DNA of 5,312 bases, taken from the NCBI GenBank assembly GCA_018830845.1, contig JAHJRS010000059.1:1-5312 (forward strand), read 5' to 3'. Position 1 is the first letter of the stretch. The number at the start of each line of letters is the position of its first letter. Below the pieces are notes generated by a model. That model had not been told where the DNA came from. It worked only from the letters and a program-made list of their open reading frames with translations, and made no database searches. The position numbers and the translations under genes are program-made. The DNA comes from Nanobdellota archaeon. GTDB lineage: Archaea; Nanobdellota; Nanobdellia; Pacearchaeales; GW2011-AR1. Shown here piece by piece: positions 1-4,505 of the stretch.

Positions 1-57
1 AAGTTCCAACTAAGTTGGAATGTTCAAGTAGCCGACAATCACGGCTACTCTTTTTTT
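1..57 (+). terminator. Tandem hairpins with T7 run; probable transcript 3' end
   Basis: Two perfect stem-loops lie side by side. The first is TTCCAAC (4-10) paired with GTTGGAA (14-20) around a 3-base loop. The second is AGTAGCCG (27-34) paired with CGGCTACT (42-49) around a 7-base loop, followed after one C by seven T (51-57). The second has the form of a bacterial intrinsic terminator, while other gene ends in this window use bare T-runs. It could end an mRNA or a structured small RNA entering from the left, and its position is convergent with the minus-strand gene ending at 98. The strand is inferred from the T-run. Its upstream partner is outside the window. Confidence 0.55.
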
Positions 58-97
58 AACAAATCAAAATAGAAAAATGTTTTTTATCAAACGCCAT

Positions 98-514
98 TCA
101 TCCATCAGCTAAAGCAAATGGATTTCTGGCTAACCTTTTAAGAAATCCCAAATCTGCCTTGGTATAAATAGTGTCCTGCAGTTCGCCCATGGTTTCCCTA
201 AAGTTTTCGGAGTTAAGCTTAAGCGAAGGAATAAAATATGAATTTGAACTTGGCATGTAAAATGCAATTACATTTCCCACCCTTTTTGTTTTGTAATAAC
301 TTATGTTTTGCATATAGTCTGCAAGTTTTTGCGGCCATTTGCTTATTTCTTTTTCCAAAGATTCTTCGGTAAGCGCAAATTCCTTGTCCCAATAATTTTC
401 AAGCATCCCAACCACCTCTTTTTTGACTTCATTTGAACTTTCTTGTGGCAAAACACTTTTTAAGGGAGTTAAGGCCAAAAAACCGCCGAGCAAATAAACC
501 AAACCTTTTCCCAT
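98..514 (-). CDS. Secreted or membrane-anchored protein of unknown family (138 aa)
   Basis: I do not recognise the family. The N-terminus (residues 1-22) has a Lys at position 3 followed by a hydrophobic stretch (about 5-17), which fits a signal peptide or single membrane anchor. The mature part is charged: residues 25-70 are probably helical and rich in Glu and Lys, and residues 75-97 are probably beta (alternating aromatic and aliphatic residues around the KRVGNVIAFYMP segment). The C-terminus is helical and ends in ADG. There are no cysteines and no catalytic motif that I can name. The ATG at 514 is chosen because an archaeal TATA box on the minus strand (532-543) sits about 23-25 bases upstream, as expected for a leaderless message. 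The gene stands alone, is divergent from the DUF378 gene, and ends with TGA at 98-100. It is probably an envelope protein particular to this lineage. Confidence 0.72.
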   Translation of the reverse strand: MGKGLVYLLGGFLALTPLKSVLPQESSNEVKKEVVGMLENYWDKEFALTEESLEKEISKWPQKLADYMQNISYYKTKRVGNVIAFYMPSSNSYFIPSLKLNSENFRETMGELQDTIYTKADLGFLKRLARNPFALADG

Positions 515-531
515 GGATTTTATGGACCAAA

Positions 532-543
532 ATTATATTTAAG
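532..543 (-). promoter_or_regulatory. TATA box for the gene at 98-514
   Basis: Read on the minus strand the sequence is CTTAAATATAAT, centred about 23-25 bases before the ATG at 514. This implies initiation at or very close to the start codon, with no ribosome binding site between them. Confidence 0.55.
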
Positions 544-557
544 TTTTCTCGTGTCTC

Positions 558-568
558 AAAATATATAA
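558..568 (+). promoter_or_regulatory. Strong TATA box, first candidate promoter of the DUF378 gene
   Basis: AAATATATAAG is the best TATA match in the 515-641 divergent region. Initiation about 25 bases downstream (near 590) would give a leader of about 50 bases before the ATG at 642. The motif is nearly symmetric, so it could also act leftward towards the 514 gene. Confidence 0.4.
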
Positions 569-597
569 GAAAGTGAATTTTAGTCTTTTCAGATACC

Positions 598-606
598 TTA
601 ATAAAT
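598..606 (+). promoter_or_regulatory. Second TATA-like box before the DUF378 gene
   Basis: TTAATAAAT, inside CTTAATAAA, is the same 9-mer that precedes tag at 3356-3364. Initiation about 25 bases downstream (near 627) would leave a leader of about 15 bases, just enough to hold the ribosome binding site at 631-638. Confidence 0.4.
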
Positions 607-630
607 CTGTTTTTACTAGTAAATGCATAA

Positions 631-638
631 GGGGGTGA
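631..638 (+). promoter_or_regulatory. Ribosome binding site of the DUF378 gene
   Basis: GGGGGTGA matches the archaeal anti-SD complement GGAGGTGA with one mismatch, and lies 3 bases before the ATG at 642. It fixes that start codon and shows that this message has a leader, unlike several neighbours. Confidence 0.65.
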
Positions 639-641
639 GTC

Positions 642-833
642 ATGAAAAACGTCTTAGATCTTATCGCTATGATCCTTGTCCTTGTTGGAGGTGTAAACTG
701 GGGACTTGTTGGAGCTTTCAACTTTAACGTAGTTGACGCAATTTTTGGTGCGGGAAGCATAGTTTCTGCAGTGGTATACATCCTTGTAGGAGTCTCAGCA
801 ATTTACGGAGCCTTTGTTTTCTTTAAGGATTAA
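642..833 (+). CDS. DUF378 family small membrane protein
   Basis: The 63-residue product matches the DUF378 pattern: a first membrane helix (about 5-24) ending in the family signature GGVNWGLVG (16-24), a short loop with NVVDAIFG (29-36) and Ser-Ile, and a second helix (about 40-60) beginning VVYILVG. The chain ends in KD. Length and two-helix topology are normal for the family, which occurs in both bacteria and archaea and has no established function. The start is fixed by a good ribosome binding site 3 bases upstream. The gene is followed by a long series of T-runs, so it is transcribed alone. It is one of two ubiquitous small membrane families in this window; the other is DUF1328 at 4704-4895. 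The family call is firm, but the function is unknown. Confidence 0.93.
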   Translation: MKNVLDLIAMILVLVGGVNWGLVGAFNFNVVDAIFGAGSIVSAVVYILVGVSAIYGAFVFFKD

Positions 834-838
834 ATAAA

Positions 839-871
839 TTTTTTTATTTTTTATTTTTTTATAAATTTTTT
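839..871 (+). terminator. Oligo-T terminator after the DUF378 gene
   Basis: Four T-runs (839-845, 847-852, 854-860, 866-871) begin six bases after the stop codon without a hairpin. This is the usual archaeal termination signal. The next promoter starts almost at once, at 880. Confidence 0.7.
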
Positions 872-879
872 ACAGAAAG

Positions 880-888
880 AAATATAAA
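880..888 (+). promoter_or_regulatory. TATA box for the 910-2205 gene
   Basis: AAATATAAA is centred about 26 bases before the ATG at 910. No ribosome binding site lies near the start codon, whose preceding bases are a T-run. A leaderless transcript beginning at the ATG is the best reading. Confidence 0.7.
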
Positions 889-909
889 GAGGGTCGCTTC
901 TATTTTTTT

Positions 910-2205
910 ATGAAAAAAATAGCCCTCCCCTTAACAGCTTTGATGTTTTTATTTTCAACAAATTCTACTTTTGACAACGGGTTCAAAAAAGAAAGAAGCC
1001 AGCCGGACATAACCTCTCCAGCGCAAAAAATTTATTTTGACGAAAATCTTGGATCCTATATTTCAGAGTTTAGTTTCTCAGGGAATTTCCGGCTTGAAAA
1101 GGGAAAAGAATTGTCTTTTAAAATGCCTCCAAGAGCAATTCTCAATCTTGACAACTCTCTTCTTGATCTTTCCGCTGACTCTTTGAAGAGTGTAACCTAC
1201 CCCTCTTCAGACCCAACAATTTTTTCAAAAACCGCATATATACTAAATGATTCGGACCATGAAAGCAGAGTAAAAATAGAATATGATTCATCGTCAGTTT
1301 TGAACTTTTCAACCGACGGCATTTCCAAAATAAGAAATGGACCCTTTATGGCTTTTGAAGAAAATGGAATTCTTAATGTAAGAAGCTTTTACGGGCCCCA
1401 AAATGTGATTCCCATGAAGGTTTTTCTTGAATCAGGGGAAAAAATAAATGACAGTCTCGAGTTTTTCGACGAAAAATTTTATTCCCCGTATTTTGTATCG
1501 AGCAGGCTTGCCGAAAAAGATTCTTTAACGGGAGAGGATATGAAATGGATTCTTGATTCGTACGAGAATCTTTATGGGGATTATTTCAAAGTCAACTACA
1601 AAGCTCTTGTATGTACCGACGCTGCAACACTTATAACAAAAACAGCCGGAATTGACCTTGAAAGTGAACTCAACAAGCATAAAATTTATGGCAATGAATA
1701 CCGGCAGAAAAATGTAGCAACAATGAAAAGATATGCTTCAAAAATAAATCCAGAAAATATAAATCTTTTCAAAGGAGGAGATCTTGAAAAAATTCTAAAA
1801 TATGGCAATTACTCGGATTTGACCCCCGAAAATTTTGGAATGGAAAACTTTTCCCCGGGGCAAGTTCTCCTTTTTACAAGGTTTTATAATACAGGTCCAA
1901 AAAAAGGGAAAATACAAAGAGAGGACATACATTTTGGAGTTATTTATGATGTTGGTGAAGGGGGAAATAAAATAACTCTCTCTTCAATGGTGAGTTCAAG
2001 AACTTCAAAACCTCCTTATGGCAATTTAATACAATTAACAACAGTTGATTTTGAAGAATGGTATAAAGCGAGAAGCAACTACACCGGTTCAGATGAAACA
2101 ACTGAATCTCTCACCTACCGCGTTTATGGAATAATAGATTGGTTGGATGTTATAAACCAGGTTAAAAAAGAATCTAAACAAAAACCATTTTTTCAAGAAG
2201 ATTAA
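910..2205 (+). CDS. Secreted protein with probable NlpC/P60-like (DUF1287-like) cysteine peptidase domain
   Basis: The 431-residue product starts with a signal peptide (KK, then hydrophobic 4-16). Residues of about 40-200 are rich in beta strands and hydroxyl residues and look like a beta-sandwich domain; I cannot name its family. Residues of about 215-420 resemble the NlpC/P60 superfamily, closest by eye to DUF1287. They contain a helix-starting Cys in VCTDAATLI followed by GIDL (C235), then an SPGQVLLF strand (P316-G317), then HFGVIYD (H341). C235 is the only cysteine in the protein, which supports its role as nucleophile. The third catalytic residue is unclear: DUF1287 members usually have His-Asn after the next strand, and here the segment reads ITLSSMVSS (355-363). 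Such enzymes cut peptide or amide bonds in cell-wall material, yet archaea lack murein, so the substrate is unknown. The start is set by the leaderless promoter. The 3' end overlaps the HD gene by 32 bp, tail to tail. Confidence 0.8.
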   Translation: MKKIALPLTALMFLFSTNSTFDNGFKKERSQPDITSPAQKIYFDENLGSYISEFSFSGNFRLEKGKELSFKMPPRAILNLDNSLLDLSADSLKSVTYPSSDPTIFSKTAYILNDSDHESRVKIEYDSSSVLNFSTDGISKIRNGPFMAFEENGILNVRSFYGPQNVIPMKVFLESGEKINDSLEFFDEKFYSPYFVSSRLAEKDSLTGEDMKWILDSYENLYGDYFKVNYKALVCTDAATLITKTAGIDLESELNKHKIYGNEYRQKNVATMKRYASKINPENINLFKGGDLEKILKYGNYSDLTPENFGMENFSPGQVLLFTRFYNTGPKKGKIQREDIHFGVIYDVGEGGNKITLSSMVSSRTSKPPYGNLIQLTTVDFEEWYKARSNYTGSDETTESLTYRVYGIIDWLDVINQVKKESKQKPFFQED

Positions 2206-2794
2206 GGTTTCTTATTTTCCCCTCATCCCTCAGTAATTTTGCCGCATTGCTAAAATAATTGTGATTTTTTAAAAATTCGATGTTTCCTCTAATCCAATCT
2301 TTTTTTGAAAAGAATTTCCCATATTTTTTTAATTCAAGTCTTAAATTTTCACTTATTCCAAAAAAGTCCTCTCTTCCAAGGTAATTCAAATCAGCATCAC
2401 AAATTACCCTCTGGAGAAGGTCACTTTTATTGGGAATCTGAATTACCTTCCCGTTTGCACTTTTCATCTGTGTTGCCATTATAACTTCAGATATTCTTTC
2501 AATCTCTCTGTTAGAATACCCGCATTTTGGAAGATAGTTCCATGCAATTTTCACCCCTATCGGTTCATTTTTTTCGTATTGGAAAATAAACCCGGAATCG
2601 TGGTATGCCGCAGCGGTTTTCACCATAATTAAATCCTGTTTGGTCACCCCCTCAATTCTTGCAAATTGCTCGGCCCATAATAAAACATCTTTTGTATGGG
2701 CAAGTCCGTGGTAATAAAGGCCATCCGGGAGTTCATTTTCAATTCTTTTAAATATATACACTTTTGCTTCGTAAAAATTCCATTCTGAGACCAT
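2174..2794 (-). CDS. HD-domain metal-dependent phosphohydrolase
   Basis: The 206-residue soluble protein carries the HD superfamily pattern in order: YHGLAHT (H29, H33), a helix, AAAYHDSGF with the name-giving H65-D66, an EPIGVKIA helix, a YSNREIERISEVIMATQ helix (93-109), and ICDADLNYLG with D133 and D135. These residues form the expected metal site (His, His-Asp, Asp), so the enzyme should be active. The layout, with a YHGLAHT motif and a DADL..LG motif, fits small single-domain predicted HD phosphohydrolases rather than RelA/SpoT or c-di-GMP enzymes; the substrate (nucleotide or other phosphoester) cannot be read from sequence. No signal peptide is present, so it is cytoplasmic. A TATA box 24 bases upstream (2814-2822) implies a leaderless message. 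Its last 32 bp overlap the 3' end of the secreted peptidase candidate on the other strand. Confidence 0.87.
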   Translation of the reverse strand: MVSEWNFYEAKVYIFKRIENELPDGLYYHGLAHTKDVLLWAEQFARIEGVTKQDLIMVKTAAAYHDSGFIFQYEKNEPIGVKIAWNYLPKCGYSNREIERISEVIMATQMKSANGKVIQIPNKSDLLQRVICDADLNYLGREDFFGISENLRLELKKYGKFFSKKDWIRGNIEFLKNHNYFSNAAKLLRDEGKIRNLNLLEKMVFV

Positions 2795-2813
2795 ATTTTA
2801 AAAAGAGGGTTGT

Positions 2814-2822
2814 AATTTAAAC
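2814..2822 (-). promoter_or_regulatory. TATA box for the HD-domain gene
   Basis: The minus strand reads GTTTAAATT, centred about 24 bases before the ATG at 2794. No ribosome binding site is present, so the message is probably leaderless. The box shares the 119-bp divergent region with the RRM gene promoter. Confidence 0.6.
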
Positions 2823-2855
2823 ATTTTGGGTTATGCTTACTTTGAAAAGCATGAC

Positions 2856-2863
2856 TTTAAATA
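2856..2863 (+). promoter_or_regulatory. TATA box for the RRM gene
   Basis: TTTAAATA would place initiation near 2885-2888. That gives a leader of about 25-28 bases carrying the GGAGG site, so this gene uses a leadered transcript. Confidence 0.65.
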
Positions 2864-2900
2864 GGGTGTTTTCTAACTTTTAGGGTTAGAGAATCGAGAA

Positions 2901-2905
2901 GGAGG
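2901..2905 (+). promoter_or_regulatory. Strong ribosome binding site of the RRM gene
   Basis: A perfect GGAGG (within GAAGGAGGA) ends 8 bases before the ATG at 2914. It is the strongest such site in the window and fits a highly translated gene. Confidence 0.8.
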
Positions 2906-2913
2906 AAAAAAAT

Positions 2914-3243
2914 ATGAAGATATACGTTGGGAACCTACCATTCAGTGTTGACGATAAGAAGTTGGAAGAATTGTTTAGTCAATACAAGGATGCCGGAGAA
3001 TTTACAGTTATAAAAGACAAATTTTCAGGCAGATCTAAGGGATTTGGTTTTGTTACAGTTAATGATGAAGAATCAGCCAAAAAGGCCATATCAGAAATGA
3101 ACGGCAAAGAATTTGAAGGAAGAAAGTTAACAGTTAACGAGTCAAAACCCCGTGAAGAAGGCGAAAGAAGAAGTTTTGGCGGTCCTGGAAGATTTAGTGG
3201 AAGAGGACAGGGAAATCAAAACAGAGGCAGAGGAAGATACTAA
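2914..3243 (+). CDS. RRM-domain RNA-binding protein with Arg-Gly-rich tail
   Basis: The 109-residue product is a single RNA recognition motif (about 1-78) plus a short disordered tail. RNP2 is IYVGNL (3-8, aromatic Y4) and RNP1 is KGFGFVTV (42-49, aromatics F44 and F46), so all three canonical RNA-stacking aromatics are present. The domain closes with KKAISEMNGKEFEGRKLTVNESKP. The tail (about 84-109) is rich in Gly, Arg and Asn, with RG repeats ending RGRGRY. The architecture matches small glycine-rich RRM proteins of cyanobacteria and plants, which bind single-stranded RNA and are often cold-inducible chaperones. RRM proteins are uncommon in archaea, so transfer from bacteria is plausible but unproven. 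A strong TATA box, a perfect GGAGG and an oligo-T terminator mark it as a well-expressed single-gene unit. Its RNA targets are unknown. Confidence 0.95.
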   Translation: MKIYVGNLPFSVDDKKLEELFSQYKDAGEFTVIKDKFSGRSKGFGFVTVNDEESAKKAISEMNGKEFEGRKLTVNESKPREEGERRSFGGPGRFSGRGQGNQNRGRGRY

Positions 3244-3261
3244 ATTTCTTTAGTCCTCAAA

Positions 3262-3291
3262 TTTTTATTTTTTATTTACTTTTTTAATTTT
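3262..3291 (+). terminator. Oligo-T terminator after the RRM gene
   Basis: T-runs at 3262-3266, 3268-3273, 3280-3285 and 3288-3291 follow the stop codon by about 20 bases without a hairpin, as after the DUF378 gene. Confidence 0.65.
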
Positions 3292-3341
3292 AATTGAGCT
3301 ATAATCAAAAGGGTTATCGCCCTGAGAATCATTTACGCAGT

Positions 3342-3355
3342 CTGTTCTATGAAAT
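3342..3355 (+). repeat. 14-bp direct repeat, copy 1
   Basis: CTGTTCTATGAAAT occurs here inside the inverted-repeat core, just before the tag TATA box, and again at 4492-4505, directly before the start codon of the 55-aa basic protein. The flanking bases differ. Such a match is near the edge of chance for a window this size. Confidence 0.5.
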
Positions 3356-3364
3356 CTTAATAAA
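3356..3364 (+). promoter_or_regulatory. TATA box for tag
   Basis: CTTAATAAA is centred about 26 bases before the ATG at 3386, implying a leaderless message. No ribosome binding site is present. The box lies between the arms of the 3301-3379 inverted repeat, and the right arm falls between the TATA box and the start codon. Confidence 0.6.
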
Positions 3365-3385
3365 GACGCTTTTGATTATGAAATA

Positions 3386-3940
3386 ATGAAAAAGAGATGC
3401 ACATGGACGGGGGATGACCCCTTAATGATAAAATACCATGACGAAGAGTGGGGAGTTCCAATAAAAGATGATAGAAAAATTTTTGAGTTTATTGTTCTTG
3501 AGGGGGCTCAGGCAGGGCTTTCATGGAAAACAGTTCTGCATAAAAGAGAGGGTTACAGAAAGGCATTTTCAAATTTTGATTTTAAAAAAATTTCAAAATA
3601 TAATGAAAAAGACATTGAAAGGCTTATGAAAAACCCAAAAATAATAAGAAACCGCCTTAAAATTCTTTCAGCGATAAACAATGCGAAAAAATTTATTGAA
3701 TTGAAAAAAGAATTCAGCTCTTTTGAGAATTACCTTAAAAAATTTGTAAAAAAGCGCATTGTAAATGACATAAAAACACTAAAAGATATCCCATCAAGAA
3801 CGCACCTTTCAGATGAAATTTCACAGGATTTAAAAAAAAGAGGATTCAAATTCATGGGTTCAACAATAGTTTATGCCCACATGCAGGCAACAGGAATTGT
3901 TGACGACCATGTTAATGATTGCTTTAGAAAGAAAAAATGA
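3386..3940 (+). CDS. tag: DNA-3-methyladenine glycosylase I
   Basis: The 184-residue protein aligns by eye along its whole length with E. coli Tag, which removes 3-methyladenine from alkylated DNA to begin base excision repair. The N-terminus RCTWTGDDPLMIKYHDEEWG matches the family start. The zinc-site residues known from E. coli (C4, H17, H175, C179) appear as C5, H18, H175 and C179. The base-binding pocket is also kept: Y17, E39 in LEGAQAGLSW (the E. coli E38 equivalent), and W47. The KKRGFKFMGSTIVYAHMQATGIVDDHV block near the C-terminus is typical. All key residues are intact, so activity is expected. It acts in the cytoplasm on chromosomal DNA. The start is the first family-consistent Met and sits 26 bases after a TATA box. 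It converges with the Cys-rich gene across 23 bp. Lysine is frequent, as expected from the AT-rich genome. Confidence 0.96.
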   Translation: MKKRCTWTGDDPLMIKYHDEEWGVPIKDDRKIFEFIVLEGAQAGLSWKTVLHKREGYRKAFSNFDFKKISKYNEKDIERLMKNPKIIRNRLKILSAINNAKKFIELKKEFSSFENYLKKFVKKRIVNDIKTLKDIPSRTHLSDEISQDLKKRGFKFMGSTIVYAHMQATGIVDDHVNDCFRKKK

Positions 3941-3963
3941 AGGAAATAAACAAAAAGTTTATC

Positions 3964-4233
3964 TTATATCGGAACGCAGGATTTGCCATCCCAGCAATCT
4001 CCCGCAAGGCAATTACAGCTATCAGTTAAAACCTCCGCGCAGTTCCTTGCTCCCCCCCTTTCATAAAAACATAGGTTTGCACATGTATCGGGAAATGTCT
4101 CCCATGCTCCGCCAGACTGAACACACGATTCCTCGGGGGTCAATAATTTTATTTGTTTTACTGCAAAAGAGACTACAAGTGCTAAGGCTAAGATTAAAAT
4201 AACAATTAAGATATACCAAATCATCTTTTTCAT
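3964..4233 (-). CDS. Membrane-anchored eight-cysteine protein
   Basis: The 89-residue product has an N-terminal membrane helix (about 5-25, after MKKM) and an outside domain with eight cysteines: C37, C51, C55, C65, C73, C75, C80, C86. The spacing is C-x13-C-x3-C-x9-C-x7-C-x-C-x4-C-x5-C. Conserved-looking anchors are GGAW (41-44), FPDTC and CWDGKSC. This style of small Cys-rich domain (GG-W, FPDTC, CWDG-x-x-C) is one I associate with archaeal, especially DPANN, hypothetical proteins. The even number suggests four disulfides on the outer surface, although a metal site is possible. No function is known. A GAGGA ribosome binding site (4243-4247) ends 9 bases upstream of the ATG, and the gene follows the 50-aa membrane protein by 23 bp, so the two form an operon. 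Confidence 0.85.
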   Translation of the reverse strand: MKKMIWYILIVILILALALVVSFAVKQIKLLTPEESCVQSGGAWETFPDTCANLCFYERGGARNCAEVLTDSCNCLAGDCWDGKSCVPI

Positions 4234-4242
4234 TTTTTTAGT

Positions 4243-4247
4243 TCCTC
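4243..4247 (-). promoter_or_regulatory. Ribosome binding site of the Cys-rich gene
   Basis: The minus strand reads GAGGA, 9 bases before the ATG at 4233, in the 23-bp gap after the preceding stop codon. It fits internal initiation on a two-gene message, where the first gene is leaderless. Confidence 0.6.
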
Positions 4248-4256
4248 TTTTTTAAT

Positions 4257-4409
4257 CTACTTCTTTGCGAAGCTTTGTTCAGCAAAGAAAACCAGTGCAA
4301 TAATTGAAATCACTACCGAAACGATAGGGTCCCACATAGCCGTGATTAACACAGCAAGTGCAGCGACAATTGCAAAGATTCCCTCTTCCTTACGGTTAAG
4401 TCTTGCCAT
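4257..4409 (-). CDS. Small membrane protein of unknown family (50 aa)
   Basis: An ORF of 50 codons starts at the ATG at 4409-4407 and ends at TAG (4259-4257). The product starts MARLNRKEEGIFAIVAAL and continues as one long or two short hydrophobic segments (about 11-24 and 29-43), broken by MWDP (25-28), then ends with a short charged tail, AEQSFAKK. The charged N-terminus followed by a hydrophobic hairpin fits a small integral membrane protein. I recognise no family. Reality is supported by a TATA box at the right distance (4431-4438, about 26 bases upstream, leaderless) and by the downstream Cys-rich gene with its own ribosome binding site 23 bp away. The opposite-strand reading frames show nothing comparable. 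It may hold or assist the Cys-rich partner in the membrane, but that is only inferred from the operon. Confidence 0.75.
   Translation of the reverse strand: MARLNRKEEGIFAIVAALAVLITAMWDPIVSVVISIIALVFFAEQSFAKK
4261..4289 (-). other. 8-bp hairpin at the end of the 50-aa gene
   Basis: TTCTTTGC (4261-4268) and GCAAAGAA (4282-4289) are perfect reverse complements around a 13-base loop. On the mRNA the stem ends just before the stop codon and about 13 bases before the ribosome binding site of the Cys-rich gene. It lies in coding sequence, so it may be coincidental, or it may tune translation or stability of the second gene. Confidence 0.4.
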
Positions 4410-4430
4410 GATTAAATAAAGAAAAGGCGG

Positions 4431-4438
4431 TATAAAAA
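4431..4438 (-). promoter_or_regulatory. TATA box of the two-gene membrane/Cys-rich operon
   Basis: The minus strand reads TTTTTATA, centred about 26 bases before the ATG at 4409. It is the evidence that the 50-aa frame is the real first gene of the operon. Confidence 0.6.
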
Positions 4439-4480
4439 GTTATTTCTTGGGGGGATGATTCCAAAAACTCTTCCTACAAA

Positions 4481-4488
4481 CATATATA
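4481..4488 (+). promoter_or_regulatory. TATA box of the basic-protein gene
   Basis: CATATATA is centred 22 bases before the first ATG (4506) and 25 bases before the second (4509). The second distance fits the other leaderless genes of this window better, so translation may start at 4509. Confidence 0.6.
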
Positions 4489-4491
4489 CCC

Positions 4492-4505
4492 CTGTTCTAT
4501 GAAAT
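4492..4505 (+). repeat. 14-bp direct repeat, copy 2
   Basis: CTGTTCTATGAAAT is identical to 3342-3355. Here it occupies the space between the TATA box and the ATG at 4506, whereas copy 1 lies just upstream of the TATA box of tag. Confidence 0.5.

Larger units (their letters stand above)
3301..3379. repeat. 11-bp perfect inverted repeat flanking a 57-bp core
   Basis: ATAATCAAAAG (3301-3311) is exactly reverse-complemented as CTTTTGATTAT (3369-3379). In RNA an extra U-G pair at 3300/3380 could extend the stem. The core holds a small GGG/CCC hairpin (3311-3313 with 3320-3322, which would compete with the outer stem at 3311), a possible GTCT/AGAC stem (3340-3343 with 3364-3367), and the tag TATA box. 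The right arm ends 6 bases before the tag start codon. It could be a two-site operator, or the closing stem of an undescribed RNA. I found no tRNA or C/D-box signature in it. Confidence 0.55.

Noticed and set aside
539..781. 80-codon minus-strand frame opposite the DUF378 gene
   Set aside because: It overlaps a clear DUF378 gene and both promoters, has no family features, and has no TATA box or ribosome binding site.
3301..3385. tRNA or C/D-box small RNA upstream of tag
   Set aside because: There is no T-arm GGTTC consensus, no cloverleaf, and no correctly ordered C (RUGAUGA) and D (CUGA) boxes; only isolated CTGA and TATGAAA words were found.
3873..4202. 109-codon plus-strand frame across the tag end and the Cys-rich gene
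   Set aside because: It is covered by two well-supported genes in other frames, and the product has no domain pattern.
3964..4233. Metallothionein or ferredoxin reading of the Cys-rich protein
   Set aside because: The membrane helix places the cysteines outside the cell. The spacing lacks CxxCxxC clusters and the CxC-rich pattern of metallothioneins; disulfides are more likely.
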